The notes below the pieces were generated by a model that saw only the letters and a program-made list of their open reading frames with translations, was not told where the DNA came from and did no database searches. Both the position numbers and the translations under genes were made by a program. From positions 308,056 to 372,055 of the forward strand of contig NZ_MKIN01000023.1 of NCBI RefSeq assembly GCF_001938985.1: a DNA stretch of 64,000 nucleotides, in the 5' to 3' direction. Position 1 is the first letter of the stretch. Each line of letters opens with the position of its first letter. Positions 44,020 through 53,491 of the stretch are shown here, one piece after another. Source of the DNA: Gillisella taibaishanensis. GTDB taxonomy: Bacteria > Pseudomonadota > Alphaproteobacteria > Rhizobiales > Rhizobiaceae.

Positions 44020-44625
44020 ATGGAAAAGTTCACGAAGCTCACCGGGGTCGCCGCACCTCTGCCGGTTGTCAATGTCGATACGGACATGATCATTCCGAAG
44101 GATTACCTGAAGACGATCAAGCGGACTGGCCTCGGCACCGGTCTATTCGCGGAAGCTCGTTATAAAGACGACGGTTCCATCAACCCGGATTTCGTGCTCA
44201 ACAAACCTGCCTATCAGAATGCCAAGATCCTGGTTGCCGGTGACAATTTCGGCTGCGGCTCGTCTCGCGAACACGCCCCCTGGGCTCTGCTGGATTTCGG
44301 TATCCGCTGTGTGATTTCCACCAGCTTCGCTGATATTTTCTACAACAACTGTTTCAAGAACGGCATTCTGCCGATCGTCGTCAGCCCGGAAGACCTGGAA
44401 AAGCTGATGGACGATGCGCAGCGTGGTTCCAATGCCGTGCTGACGGTCGACCTCGAGAGCCAGGAAATCACCGGCCCTGATGGCGGTAGCATCAGCTTCG
44501 AAATCGACGAGTTCAAGCGTCATTGCATGCTGAATGGCCTCGACGATATTGGCCTGACCATGGAAAAATCGGCAGCAATCGCCTCCTTTGAGGCATCGAA
44601 CGCCACGACGCGCCCCTGGGCGTAA
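44020..44625 (+). CDS. leuD: 3-isopropylmalate dehydratase small subunit LeuD
   Basis: A 201-residue LeuD, the swivelling small subunit that completes isopropylmalate isomerase together with LeuC (not in this window). Characteristic segments are [40 protein letters not shown] and [16 protein letters not shown]. The ATG at 44020 has GAAGG eight bases before it and gives the normal length. leuB lies 184 bases downstream after a terminator. Confidence 0.96.
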   Translation: MEKFTKLTGVAAPLPVVNVDTDMIIPKDYLKTIKRTGLGTGLFAEARYKDDGSINPDFVLNKPAYQNAKILVAGDNFGCGSSREHAPWALLDFGIRCVISTSFADIFYNNCFKNGILPIVVSPEDLEKLMDDAQRGSNAVLTVDLESQEITGPDGGSISFEIDEFKRHCMLNGLDDIGLTMEKSAAIASFEASNATTRPWA

Positions 44626-44658
44626 GGCCAAAAGAAGCAAGTTTGTCGGACAGGATCG

Positions 44659-44685
44659 AAGGCGGGGCTCAGGCTCCGCCTTTTT
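44659..44685 (+). terminator. Rho-independent terminator of leuD
   Basis: AAGGCGGGGC, TCAG loop, GCTCCGCCTT with one mismatch, then TTTTT. Confidence 0.85.
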
Positions 44686-44809
44686 CTTTGCGGCTTCAGT
44701 TTGCCGCAACTGTGGGGCAAAACCGTACCGTTAGCAGCGCCGCTGTCCTTGAATTGCCCTTGATCGCCCGATAAAACCCCCGCACTGCTGTTTCAAACGA
44801 GGTCGGCTC

Positions 44810-45922
44810 ATGACAGTCCGCAAACTCTTCCTTCTTCCTGGCGACGGCATTGGTCCGGAAGCCATGAACGAAGTCCGCAAGATCATTTCCTACATGAATT
44901 CCGCGCTTAGCGCCGGCTTCGAAACCGATGAAGGTCTGGTTGGCGGCTGCGCCTACGATGCCCATGGCGCAGCGATTTCCGAAGCCGACATGGGCAAGGC
45001 CATGGCAGCGGATGCCGTGCTGTTCGGCGCCGTCGGCGGCCCTAAATGGGATGGCGTCGATTATGACGTGCGCCCGGAAGCCGGCCTGCTGCGGCTGCGC
45101 AAGGATCTGGAACTGTTTGCCAATCTGCGCCCGGCCATCTGCTATCCGGCGCTGGCTGCTTCCTCTTCGCTGAAGCCCGAGCTTGTCGAAGGTCTGGATA
45201 TCCTGATCATCCGCGAACTGACCGGCGGCGTCTATTTCGGAGAGCCGAAGACCATTACCGATCTCGGCAATGGCCAGAAGCGCGCAATCGACACCCAAGT
45301 CTACGACACCTATGAAATCGAGCGGATTTCTGCCGTCGCTTTCGAACTGGCCCGCACTCGCCGCAACGCTGTCTGTTCGATGGAAAAGCGCAATGTGATG
45401 AAGTCCGGCGTCCTGTGGAACCAGGTTGTCACCGCCCTGCACAAGGAAAAGTTCTCCGACGTCAAGCTCGAGCATATGCTGGCTGACGCCGGTGGCATGC
45501 AGTTGGTGCGCGCGCCCAAGCAGTTCGACGTCATCGTCACCGATAACCTGTTCGGCGACATGCTGTCGGATGTCGCGGCGATGCTGACTGGTTCGCTCGG
45601 CATGCTGCCTTCTGCCTCTCTTGGCGCCCCCGACGGCAAGACCGGCAAGCGCAAGGCGCTTTACGAGCCCGTCCATGGCTCGGCCCCTGACATCGCCGGC
45701 AAGGGTATCGCCAACCCGATCGCCATGATCGCTTCCTTCGCCATGTGCCTGCGCTATTCCTTCGCCATGGTCGCAGAGGCAGAAGCGCTGGAAAAGGCAA
45801 TTGCCAACGTGCTCGACAAGGGCATCCGCACCGGCGACATCATGTCGGAAGGCTGCAGCCAAGTCGGCACCGTCGAAATGGGCGACGCGATCCTCTCGGA
45901 ATTCCAGTCTTTGATGGGCTGA
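44810..45922 (+). CDS. leuB: 3-isopropylmalate dehydrogenase LeuB
   Basis: A 370-residue NAD-dependent dehydrogenase in leucine synthesis, oxidising 3-isopropylmalate. Visible marks are [51 protein letters not shown], the catalytic tyrosine/lysine areas ([33 protein letters not shown]) and [17 protein letters not shown]. The NAD-side [18 protein letters not shown] completes the pattern. Length is standard. A weak hairpin (45972-45990, CTGATCCCC / GGGGTCAG) follows. Confidence 0.96.
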   Translation: MTVRKLFLLPGDGIGPEAMNEVRKIISYMNSALSAGFETDEGLVGGCAYDAHGAAISEADMGKAMAADAVLFGAVGGPKWDGVDYDVRPEAGLLRLRKDLELFANLRPAICYPALAASSSLKPELVEGLDILIIRELTGGVYFGEPKTITDLGNGQKRAIDTQVYDTYEIERISAVAFELARTRRNAVCSMEKRNVMKSGVLWNQVVTALHKEKFSDVKLEHMLADAGGMQLVRAPKQFDVIVTDNLFGDMLSDVAAMLTGSLGMLPSASLGAPDGKTGKRKALYEPVHGSAPDIAGKGIANPIAMIASFAMCLRYSFAMVAEAEALEKAIANVLDKGIRTGDIMSEGCSQVGTVEMGDAILSEFQSLMG

Positions 45923-46080
45923 TCCGCCTGATTTCCAATCGATTCCAGCGCGGGACCAATCCTCGCGCTGGCTGATCCCCCCGGGGTCAGCTTACTGATC
46001 CCCACCGGTGTCACACAGTTGAAGACATCCGCCTGTATGTGCTGGCCTGCTGAAGTAGGCACCAGCACATGGGGATCGCA

Positions 46081-46878
46081 ATGACAATTCTTGCCAGGAT
46101 CAAGACCGGCCAGCGGTGTGTGCCGAATTGCCGAACGCGCCTTTGCTTCGTTGCCGGCGCAAGTCTCATTCTGCTGATGGCGCTGCAATTTGACACGGCA
46201 ATTGGCCAGACCGGGCGGGTGACCTGTCCGTTTTTCTACCGGATCGCAGCCTTGCTCACCCGGCTTGGCGAGTCCGATTGGTGCCTGTTGGCGAGTTTCG
46301 TGATCGCCATGCAAGCCAGTGCCAGCTCTAGGATTGCCCAGACAGCGGAAGAGCGTTGCCGGGCGCTGTTCGTCAGCCTGCTCGGCTGCTACGCCTTCAT
46401 TGCCATTGCCGGCTCCGGCCTTGCTGCCAATCTGCTGAAGCGCGCGTTTGGCCGGGCCCGACCGGATCAATTCTCCGGTGCTGGCGCCTTCGATTTTTTA
46501 CCCTTTGCCAACTCGGCGCAATTTGAAAGCTTCCCCTCCGGCCATGCCACCACCATTGGCGCATTGATGATGATCGGAGCGCTAATCGCACCGCGCTACA
46601 GGCTGGGTTTTGTTATCGCAGGTCTCTGGCTGGGCATGACACGCGTCATGGTGGGCGCCCATTATCCAAGCGATGTCGTTGCTGGCCTCGGCTTCGGCGC
46701 CTGGTTCGCCTGGATCATCGCGCTGAGCTTTGCCCGCCGTGGTCTGGTATTCCGGCAGTCTCTGGAGAATGGCCTGGTGCTGCGGCAGACACTGATCCCG
46801 GAACCGGCTCGCTCACACGGTAAGCCAACACCGCCGGCCCGAACGCCCGACTTGACGCAGCCAATGCCCGCCGCCTGA
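46081..46878 (+). CDS. PAP2-superfamily membrane phosphatase
   Basis: A membrane phosphatase of about 265 residues with several hydrophobic helices. The three PAP2 motifs are all present: KRAFGRARPDQ (motif 1), FPSGHATTIG (motif 2) and TRVMVGAHYPSDVVAGLG (motif 3, with the catalytic histidine and aspartate). Such proteins remove phosphate from lipid A, phosphatidylglycerol phosphate or undecaprenyl diphosphate; the substrate is not evident. The GGGGA before the ATG at 46081 makes it better than the ATG at 46069. The C-terminal tail is proline-rich and probably disordered. Confidence 0.88.
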   Translation: MTILARIKTGQRCVPNCRTRLCFVAGASLILLMALQFDTAIGQTGRVTCPFFYRIAALLTRLGESDWCLLASFVIAMQASASSRIAQTAEERCRALFVSLLGCYAFIAIAGSGLAANLLKRAFGRARPDQFSGAGAFDFLPFANSAQFESFPSGHATTIGALMMIGALIAPRYRLGFVIAGLWLGMTRVMVGAHYPSDVVAGLGFGAWFAWIIALSFARRGLVFRQSLENGLVLRQTLIPEPARSHGKPTPPARTPDLTQPMPAA

Positions 46879-46905
46879 GCTGGTTTCCCCGACACGCCAA
46901 AAGAA

Positions 46906-46935
46906 AACGCCCGGACGGCGATGCGTCCGGGCGTT
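46906..46935 (-). terminator. Terminator hairpin between PAP2 and symporter genes
   Basis: AACGCCCGGACG and CGTCCGGGCGTT form a 12-base stem. The T-rich end (TTTTCTTTT) is on the minus strand, so it mainly ends the symporter transcript. Confidence 0.85.
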
Positions 46936-46958
46936 CATGGATGTGAGAGGCGGAAGGA

Positions 46959-48842
46959 TCAGCCGTCGATATCGTTGTTCTTGGTTTCCTTCAGGAAGAT
47001 CATGCCGATCAGGAACGACATGCCGGCGATGACGATAGGGTACCAGAGACCATAATAGATATCGCCTTTCGCCGCGCTCATCGCAAAGGCCGTGGCCGGA
47101 AGCAGACCGCCGAACCAACCGTTGCCGATATGATAGGGCAGCGACATGCCGGTATAGCGGATGCGGGTCGGGAACATTTCCACCAGCATGGCGGCAATCG
47201 GCCCGTAGACCATGGTGACATAGATCACCAATACTGTCAGAATCGCGATCAGCGGCACCCATTTTACCTGAGTCGGATCGGCCACCATCTTGAAGGCACC
47301 GCCATTGGCGATCGTGTAAACCGGCATGGACTGCATGCCGGCGGCCGCACCTTCATCAGCGGTCAGCAGCTTGTCGGCCACCAGCTTTTCCGTCGGCACC
47401 GAGGCGCTCGGTCCGGCGCGAACGGCATCGGCATTCAGCTTCAGTTCCGGATTGGCGGCAATGAAGGCATTCAGCTTGGCATCCGGTACCTTGACGGCAT
47501 CGCGAACCAGCGGATAACCCGCGTCGTGCAGAGCGGTATTGACGCCCTTCTGCAAGCCGCCATCGAGAGCCTTGGCATTGGCGCCCGCCTTGATGCTGTC
47601 GTAGCTCTGGATCTCGGCAGTGCCGAGCTTGATCGACGCAGTAGAGCCGGCCGCACCAGGCACGACTTCATACGGCACCGAATTCTTGGTCAGCAGAGCC
47701 GTTGCGATATCGCAGGAAGTGGTAAACTTTGCCGTGCCGGTCGGATTGAATTGGAAATTACAATCTGCCGGATCCGCCGTCACCGTCGCCTTGACCGTGG
47801 CCTGAGCTTGCGCCAGGGCCGGATTGCCTGCCCAGGTCATGCCCTGGAACAGCGGGAAATAGGTCAGCATGGCAAGCAGCAGACCGGCCATGATGATCGG
47901 CTTGCGGCCGATCTTGTCGGACAGCCAGCCGAAGACGACGAAGAACAGTGTGCCGCAGGCCAGCGCGATCGCAACCATGATGTTCGCCGCCTGGGCATCC
48001 ACTTTCAGCACGTTCTGCAGGAAGAACAGCGCATAGAACTGACCGCAATACCAGACGACGGCTTGACCGGCGACGGCACCGAACAAAGCGAGAATGGCGA
48101 TCTTGGCGTTCTTCCACTGGCCGAAGGCTTCCGAAATCGGTGCCTTGGACTGGGTGCCTTCTTCCTTCATCTTCTTGAAGGCCGGGGATTCGTTCATCTG
48201 CATGCGGATCCAGACGGAAACGCCGAGCAACAGCACCGAAAGCAGGAAAGGCAGCCGCCAGCCCCAGGCTGCGAAGGCTTCCTTGCCCATGGCTGTCTGG
48301 ATACCGAGGATGATCAGCAGCGACAGGAAAAGACCAAGCGTTGCCGTGGTCTGGATCCAGGACGTGTAGAAGCCTCGGCGGCCATGGGGCGCATGTTCGG
48401 CCACATAGGTGGCCGCACCGCCATATTCGCCGCCCAGTGCCAGGCCCTGCAGCATGCGCAGCACGATCAAGATGATTGGTGCAGCAATGCCGATGGTGGC
48501 CGAACCCGGGAGAACACCAACCAGGAAGGTCGATGCGCCCATGATCAGGATGGTGATCAGGAAGGTATATTTACGTCCGACGAGGTCGCCGAGCCGGCCG
48601 AAGACCAGCGCGCCGAAGGGCCGCACCAGGAAGCCGGCGGCAAAGGCCAGAAGCGTGAAGATATTGCGGGTGGTCTCGGGATATTGGGAAAAGAAGGTGG
48701 CGCCGATATAAATTGCCAGCGAACCATAGAGATAGAAGTCATACCACTCGAACACGGTGCCGAGCGAGGACGCGAAAATGACTTTCCGCTCTTCCTTCGT
48801 CATGCCGCGCGGTGAGCCTTTGAGGCTTGCGACGTGTGCCAT
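46959..48842 (-). CDS. MHS-type MFS metabolite:H+ symporter with large extra loop
   Basis: A 627-residue transporter, about 190 residues longer than usual. The N-terminal half is a clear metabolite:H+ symporter: GTVFEWYDFYLYGSLA, FGRLGDLVGRKYTFLITI, LALGGEYGGAATYVAEHAP and WLSDKIGRKPIIMAG. Between about residues 335 and 525 a hydrophilic stretch is inserted, with DPADCNFQF and FTTSCDIATALL offering a possible disulfide. The remaining helices (VPLIAILTVLVIYVTMVYGP onward) complete the fold. The insertion should face outside the cytoplasm. Start: the ATG at 48842 has GGAGG seven bases upstream; an open frame extends to 48890. The substrate is unknown; relatives carry dicarboxylates, shikimate or osmolytes. 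Confidence 0.88.
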   Translation of the reverse strand: MAHVASLKGSPRGMTKEERKVIFASSLGTVFEWYDFYLYGSLAIYIGATFFSQYPETTRNIFTLLAFAAGFLVRPFGALVFGRLGDLVGRKYTFLITILIMGASTFLVGVLPGSATIGIAAPIILIVLRMLQGLALGGEYGGAATYVAEHAPHGRRGFYTSWIQTTATLGLFLSLLIILGIQTAMGKEAFAAWGWRLPFLLSVLLLGVSVWIRMQMNESPAFKKMKEEGTQSKAPISEAFGQWKNAKIAILALFGAVAGQAVVWYCGQFYALFFLQNVLKVDAQAANIMVAIALACGTLFFVVFGWLSDKIGRKPIIMAGLLLAMLTYFPLFQGMTWAGNPALAQAQATVKATVTADPADCNFQFNPTGTAKFTTSCDIATALLTKNSVPYEVVPGAAGSTASIKLGTAEIQSYDSIKAGANAKALDGGLQKGVNTALHDAGYPLVRDAVKVPDAKLNAFIAANPELKLNADAVRAGPSASVPTEKLVADKLLTADEGAAAGMQSMPVYTIANGGAFKMVADPTQVKWVPLIAILTVLVIYVTMVYGPIAAMLVEMFPTRIRYTGMSLPYHIGNGWFGGLLPATAFAMSAAKGDIYYGLWYPIVIAGMSFLIGMIFLKETKNNDIDG

Positions 48843-49337
48843 TGCTGTTCCTCCAGAACGAGTTCTCCGATGGCCGTGCACCCCCTCCAAAGGCTTCAGA
48901 TCACGGCGTCGAATTATCCATAGCCTGACAGAAATCAGGGCGAACCGAGAGGCATGCTTTCGGCTTATGACTTTGGTCTAATATTTTAACGTCCGCTCCG
49001 CCTTGGAGACTGGCTCGCAAGCACCATTTCTTGGTGCCGATGGCCCGGTTTGCAGCGATTTTCTTGACACCGCCATAAAACCCGGTAAAGGCAAGGGCGA
49101 AAGGATCATGGAATGCGCGCACTCGACCTCTTCAGTGCTGACCGTCTGCAGCCTGCGGCTTATGCCCCGGCAATGATGGCGTTTGCCATGTCCTCCACCA
49201 CCAAGGCCAAAACGACGACCAAAACCGTCTGACGTCTCTGGCCCCCGCTCTCTCCCCGGCACGGCCGGGGACAAGGAGGTCGCAATTGCGCGCCTTCCCC
49301 CTCACCACCCGAGGAGAGACAGAAAGCGAGCAGGATA
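48843..49337. other. Intergenic region between symporter and asd
   Basis: About 495 bases holding divergent promoters. It contains one possible 39-residue open frame (next entry). Nothing else is recognised. AGCAGGATA lies just before the asd start as its ribosome site. Confidence 0.5.
49113..49232 (+). CDS. Possible 39-residue small protein upstream of asd
   Basis: The frame reads MRALDLFSADRLQPAAYAPA and ends KTTTKTV. GGATCATGGA before the ATG gives a modest ribosome site. It starts 225 bases before asd. It has a basic, threonine-rich end and no hydrophobic signal. I have no family for it, and a chance frame is equally likely. Confidence 0.3.
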   Translation: MRALDLFSADRLQPAAYAPAMMAFAMSSTTKAKTTTKTV

Positions 49338-50372
49338 ATGGGTTTCAAAGTTGCAGTAGCAGGCGCCACCGGCAATGTCGGCCGCGAGATGTTGAACATT
49401 CTGGCCGAGCGCGGTTTTCCCGCCGATGAAGTGGTGGCTCTCGCCTCCGCGCGCTCGCATGGCACGGAAGTGTCCTTTGGCGACAAGGTGCTGAAGGTCA
49501 AGAACCTCGAAAACTATGATTTCTCCGATACCGATATCTGCTTGATGTCGGCCGGTGGCACCGTATCGCAGAAGTGGTCGCCAAAGATCGGCGCGCAGGG
49601 CTGCGTCGTCATCGACAATTCCTCGGCCTGGCGCTACGATTCCGACGTGCCGCTGATCGTGCCGGAAGTGAATCCGGATGCCATTACCGGCTTCACCAAG
49701 AGAAACATCATTGCCAATCCGAATTGCTCGACCGCCCAGCTGGTCGTCGCTCTGAAGCCGCTGCATGACGCCGCCGTCATCAAGCGCGTCGTGGTCTCGA
49801 CCTACCAGTCGGTTTCGGGTGCGGGCAAGGATGGCATGGACGAGTTGTTCACCCAGACCCGCGCCGTCTTCGTGGCCGACCCGGTCGAGAGCAAGAAGTT
49901 CACCAAGCGGATCGCCTTCAACGTTATTCCTCACATCGACGTCTTCATGGAAGACGGCTACACCAAGGAAGAATGGAAGGTTCTGGCCGAAACCAAGAAG
50001 ATGCTGGACCCGAAGATCAAGGTAACCTGCACGGCCGTGCGGGTACCGGTTTTCATCGGCCACTCGGAATCGGTCAATATCGAGTTCGAAAAGGAAATCA
50101 CCGCCGATCAGGCACGTGAGATCCTGCGCGAAGCGCCCGGTTGCCTCGTCATCGACAAGCATGAAAACGGCGGCTACATCACGCCCGTCGAGTGCGCCGG
50201 CGAAGACGCGACCTATATCTCGCGTATCCGCGAAGATGCGACGGTTGAAAACGGCCTCAACATCTGGGTCGTCTCCGACAACCTGCGCAAGGGTGCGGCT
50301 CTCAACGCCATACAGATTGCCGAACTGCTGATCAACCGCGGCCTGATCAAGCCGAAGTCCATCGCTGCCTGA
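49338..50372 (+). CDS. asd: Aspartate-semialdehyde dehydrogenase
   Basis: A 344-residue enzyme that reduces aspartyl phosphate to aspartate semialdehyde, feeding lysine, methionine, threonine and diaminopimelate synthesis. The NADP motif VAVAGATGNVGREMLNIL begins the protein. The catalytic cysteine is in IIANPNCSTAQLV, the STYQSVSGAGKDGMDEL loop follows, and the histidine/arginine part is in CTAVRVPVFIGHSESVNIEF. The length and order match the bacterial USG-type enzyme. A hairpin follows at 50382. Confidence 0.96.
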   Translation: MGFKVAVAGATGNVGREMLNILAERGFPADEVVALASARSHGTEVSFGDKVLKVKNLENYDFSDTDICLMSAGGTVSQKWSPKIGAQGCVVIDNSSAWRYDSDVPLIVPEVNPDAITGFTKRNIIANPNCSTAQLVVALKPLHDAAVIKRVVVSTYQSVSGAGKDGMDELFTQTRAVFVADPVESKKFTKRIAFNVIPHIDVFMEDGYTKEEWKVLAETKKMLDPKIKVTCTAVRVPVFIGHSESVNIEFEKEITADQAREILREAPGCLVIDKHENGGYITPVECAGEDATYISRIREDATVENGLNIWVVSDNLRKGAALNAIQIAELLINRGLIKPKSIAA

Positions 50373-50381
50373 TCATTTTAT

Positions 50382-50410
50382 CGGGGTAATATCGCCTGCG
50401 ATATGCCCCG
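50382..50410 (+). terminator. Hairpin after asd
   Basis: CGGGG...ATATCGC pairs with GCGATAT...CCCCG (one bulge). There is no T-run, so it may be a weak terminator or 3' stabiliser. Confidence 0.5.
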
Positions 50411-50527
50411 GTATTCGTCGATCACGCGGATTTGACGGCGATACATCCTGTCGTGCCCGTTAATTTTTATGGTTTACACGAAGTATAAACGCTTAATGCT
50501 TACGGACATGGGTTAGGACAAGTTGAG

Positions 50528-50555
50528 GCGCGGCTGACAACATCGCCGCGCCTTC
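50528..50555 (+). terminator. GC-rich hairpin just upstream of the lytic transglycosylase
   Basis: AGGCGCGG and CCGCGCCT pair around a 12-base loop, followed by TCCCTTTT. It ends 20 bases before the ATG, so it could be a late asd terminator or a leader attenuator. Confidence 0.5.
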
Positions 50556-50574
50556 CCTTTTGGATGAGGTTTCT

Positions 50575-51399
50575 ATGGCACTGAAGATGGTTAGCGCGGC
50601 AGCATGTGTGGCTGTAGCGGCACTGGGTCTCATGAGCGGAAGCGCTACTGCTGCGCCGGCTTGCAGCAATACATCGGCTGGATTTGAACAGTGGGTCGAA
50701 GGCTTCAAGGCCGAAGCAGCCGGCCGTGGCGTCAGCCGCTCGGTTCTTGATCGCGCGTTTGCCAATGTTCACTATAACCAGCCGACAATTCGCGCCGACC
50801 GTGGCCAGAAGAGCTTCAAGCTCTCCTTCGACGAATTCATGAAGAAGCGCGGTGGTCAGGCAATCATCAGCCGCGGCAAGGCGATGAAGCGCGCCAATGC
50901 CCAGTTGTTTGCGACCATTGAACGGCGCTTCGGCGTTCCGGCCGGCCCGCTGATCGCAATCTGGGGCATGGAGACAGGCTTCGGCTCCTATATGGGCAAT
51001 GAGCACACCCTCTCAGCCGTCTCGACGCTGACCTTCGACTGCCGCCGCAGCGACTATTTCCGCGAGCAGCTTTATGCGGCCCTGAAGCTGGTCAGCGACG
51101 GTGACCTCGACGTTAACTCGCGTGGTGCTGCCCATGGCGAAATCGGCCAGACTCAGTTCCTGCCGAAGAATGTCACGCTCTATGGCGTCGATGGCGATGG
51201 CGACCGCCATATCGACCTTATTCATTCGCGCGCCGATGCGCTGTCCTCAACTGCGAATTTCCTGAAGGGTCATGGCTGGCAACCGGGTCTCGGCTATCAG
51301 CCGGGCGAGCCGAATTTCTCCGCTATCGGCGGCTGGAATGCGGCTGTGGTCTACCAGCAGGCGATTGCCTATATCGGCAAGGAAATCGACAAACCTTGA
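50575..51399 (+). CDS. Lytic murein transglycosylase (MltB/SltB family)
   Basis: A 274-residue exported enzyme that cleaves peptidoglycan glycan strands by anhydro-muropeptide formation. The signal peptide covers about residues 1-26 (AACVAVAALGLMSGSATAAP). The catalytic glutamate lies in IAIWGMETGFGSYMGN, and the family motif GAAHGEIGQTQFLPKNV follows. The C-terminal GWNAAVVYQQAIAYIG completes the domain. There is no peptidoglycan-binding domain. The ATG at 50575 has GAGG about six bases before and is preferred over an in-frame ATG five codons upstream. Confidence 0.92.
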   Translation: MALKMVSAAACVAVAALGLMSGSATAAPACSNTSAGFEQWVEGFKAEAAGRGVSRSVLDRAFANVHYNQPTIRADRGQKSFKLSFDEFMKKRGGQAIISRGKAMKRANAQLFATIERRFGVPAGPLIAIWGMETGFGSYMGNEHTLSAVSTLTFDCRRSDYFREQLYAALKLVSDGDLDVNSRGAAHGEIGQTQFLPKNVTLYGVDGDGDRHIDLIHSRADALSSTANFLKGHGWQPGLGYQPGEPNFSAIGGWNAAVVYQQAIAYIGKEIDKP

Positions 51400-51438
51400 T
51401 AGGCCCATCAGGGTCACCGGCGTCGACACGGATTGACT

Positions 51439-51480
51439 AAAAAGGGCTGCAGATCGGAAGATCTGCGGCCCCCTTTATTT
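51439..51480 (+). terminator. Rho-independent terminator of the lytic transglycosylase
   Basis: AAAGGG and TGCAGATC pair with GATCTGC and CCCTTT around GGAA, followed by a T-rich stretch. Confidence 0.85.
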
Positions 51481-51585
51481 AAAAGGGTATTTTTTTAGAG
51501 TATTATCATTAGTTGTATTTTCGTTCCTGACGTGCATTAATCTCCTCATTTCAACTCATATTGAACTGAAGTCAGGGGGACTTTC

Positions 51586-53445
51586 GTGAAAAATATTGCA
51601 ACTGCGTCGTCGCTTGCGGCTGCGCTCTGTCTTGGTGCCGCCTTCGCGGCCAAAGCTGACAGCCTCGTCTATACCGATCAGGGAAGCAACTGGACCGCCA
51701 CGACCCGGGCGATCTACTACACTCAGGACCAGGGTTCGCGGCTCATGCCTCTCTCCTGGATGCAGGCGCTGTCCTTGGCCGACGGTACACCGTTCCTGGC
51801 CGACAATCTCGCGCGGTATGGCTATCTGACCATGGATGGTCCCAATAACGGATTGCCTATCGGCTTTACGGTGACCGGACCGGACGGTCGCAAGGAGGTT
51901 GGTATGACCTGCGCGGCGTGCCACACGCGCGAAATCGCCATCTCCGACATCCGCTACCGCATTGATGGCGGCCCGGCCCTATCCGATTTTCATCAATTCC
52001 TGATCGATCTGGATGCCTCCACGCAAAAGCTGGTGGCCGACCCGATCGCCTATGACCTCTTCAGCAAAACAGTTCTGGGGACCGATTATCCGAATCCCAA
52101 CAGCCGTGCGCAATTGCAGGTCGACTTCACCATCTGGACGCAGCGCTTCCACGCGATCGTCAGCAAGGGCGTTCCGCATAACACCTGGGGCGTCGGTCGG
52201 CTGGATGCGGTCGGCATGATCTTCAACCGGCTCACCGGGCTAGACCTCGGTGCGCCGCCAACCCGGCTGATCGAGGCTAATCTTCAGCCCGCCGATGCGC
52301 CGGTTCGCTATCCCTTCCTCTGGAATGCCTCCATCCAGGACCGCACCCAGTGGCCTGGCTTTGCTGCCAATGGCAGCGACATTCTGGGCCTCGCACGCAA
52401 TGTCGGCGAAGTCTACGGTGTCTTTGGCGTGTTTGAGCCGACCAAGGAACAATGGTCGCTGCTCGGCTATGATTACCTGAAAAACAATTCTCTCAACTTC
52501 GAGGGATTGAATACGCTCGAGGACCTGATCAAGCAGATGGGTCCGCCAAAGTACCCCTTCCCGGTCGATGCCACCCTCGCCAAAACCGGTGAGACCCTGT
52601 TCAACACCTGGCGCGGCAGCGACGGTAAAGGCAGCACCTGTTTCGACTGTCACGGCCAGAAGCCCGGCACGCCATCGCTCGGCAATGCCACCTGGGCAAC
52701 ACCGCTGTGGGATGTCGGAACAGATAGCCGCGAATATAATATCATGAACTGGACGGCATCGCCTGGGATCATGACCGGCGCGCGCATTCCCTTCATCGGC
52801 GACAAGCTTGCCGCCACCTCACCTTCCATCGACATCCTGACTGTCGCTGTCGAAGGCAGCATTCTCCAGCATTATGCCGAAAGCATTTTTGACCTCAGGG
52901 AAAAGAAGCTGCCGATGCTGCAAAGTGCCATAGACGACGCCTTCAAGGCAAAACTGCCGGAGCTCAATCTATCCTCCGATCTGCGCGAACTGCAAAACGC
53001 CTTCCCGCGCTCGCAGGGCCAGAACCTGGCAGCAGTGCAGGCGAAAGTCGCCGCCGCGAGAACAGATGCTGCGGCTAAGCCACCAACGACCGCGACGAGC
53101 CAGGCTGCTACCCAGCCGATATCGCCGACCACACAGTTCAAATACGAGTCGCGGGTTCTTTACGGCATCTGGGCGACAGCGCCTTATCTGCATAACGGTT
53201 CTGTACCGACCCTTGCAGATCTCCTGCAGCCTGTCGCCAAGCGGCCGCAGACATTTGCCGTCGGCCCCGATTACGATCCGAAACTTGTGGGTTTAGCGGT
53301 CACCCAGACCGGGCTCAACACCGTCACCCAGACGACGGATTGCGGCCAGCGCAACTCCGGCAACAGCCGATGCGGCCACGACTTTGGAACAGACCTGTCG
53401 CCGTCCGATAAGACGGCATTGCTGGAATATCTGAAAACGCTTTAA
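51586..53445 (+). CDS. Exported di-heme cytochrome c (peroxidase/RoxA-like family)
   Basis: A 619-residue periplasmic protein with a signal peptide (about residues 1-24). It has two heme c sites: C109-A-A-C112-H113 and C352-F-D-C355-H356. Near the C-terminus, YGIWATAPYLHNGSVPTL is the typical MauG/CcpA and rubber-oxygenase-like motif found after the second heme region. Its large N-terminal part before the first heme and the length distinguish it from standard 320-residue cytochrome c peroxidases. A segment rich in Ala, Thr and Pro (about 490-515) forms a flexible linker. Start is GTG at 51586 after AGGGGGAC. The oxidised substrate is unknown; a peroxidase or a di-heme oxygenase role are the main options. 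Confidence 0.85.
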   Translation: MKNIATASSLAAALCLGAAFAAKADSLVYTDQGSNWTATTRAIYYTQDQGSRLMPLSWMQALSLADGTPFLADNLARYGYLTMDGPNNGLPIGFTVTGPDGRKEVGMTCAACHTREIAISDIRYRIDGGPALSDFHQFLIDLDASTQKLVADPIAYDLFSKTVLGTDYPNPNSRAQLQVDFTIWTQRFHAIVSKGVPHNTWGVGRLDAVGMIFNRLTGLDLGAPPTRLIEANLQPADAPVRYPFLWNASIQDRTQWPGFAANGSDILGLARNVGEVYGVFGVFEPTKEQWSLLGYDYLKNNSLNFEGLNTLEDLIKQMGPPKYPFPVDATLAKTGETLFNTWRGSDGKGSTCFDCHGQKPGTPSLGNATWATPLWDVGTDSREYNIMNWTASPGIMTGARIPFIGDKLAATSPSIDILTVAVEGSILQHYAESIFDLREKKLPMLQSAIDDAFKAKLPELNLSSDLRELQNAFPRSQGQNLAAVQAKVAAARTDAAAKPPTTATSQAATQPISPTTQFKYESRVLYGIWATAPYLHNGSVPTLADLLQPVAKRPQTFAVGPDYDPKLVGLAVTQTGLNTVTQTTDCGQRNSGNSRCGHDFGTDLSPSDKTALLEYLKTL

Positions 53446-53456
53446 GCAGCGGCAAA

Positions 53457-53484
53457 AAGGGGATCGGCTTGAAGCCGGTCCCTT
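53457..53484. terminator. Hairpin between convergent cytochrome and carbonic anhydrase genes
   Basis: AAGGGGATCGGCTT pairs imperfectly with AAGCCGGTCCCTT. No long T-run, so it may end both transcripts only partly. Confidence 0.5.
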
Positions 53485-53491
53485 CCGACTG

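Noticed and set aside
47130..48815. 561-codon plus-strand frame opposite the symporter
   Set aside because: Repetitive His/Gln/Arg-rich translation typical of an antisense shadow; the minus strand encodes a clear MFS protein.
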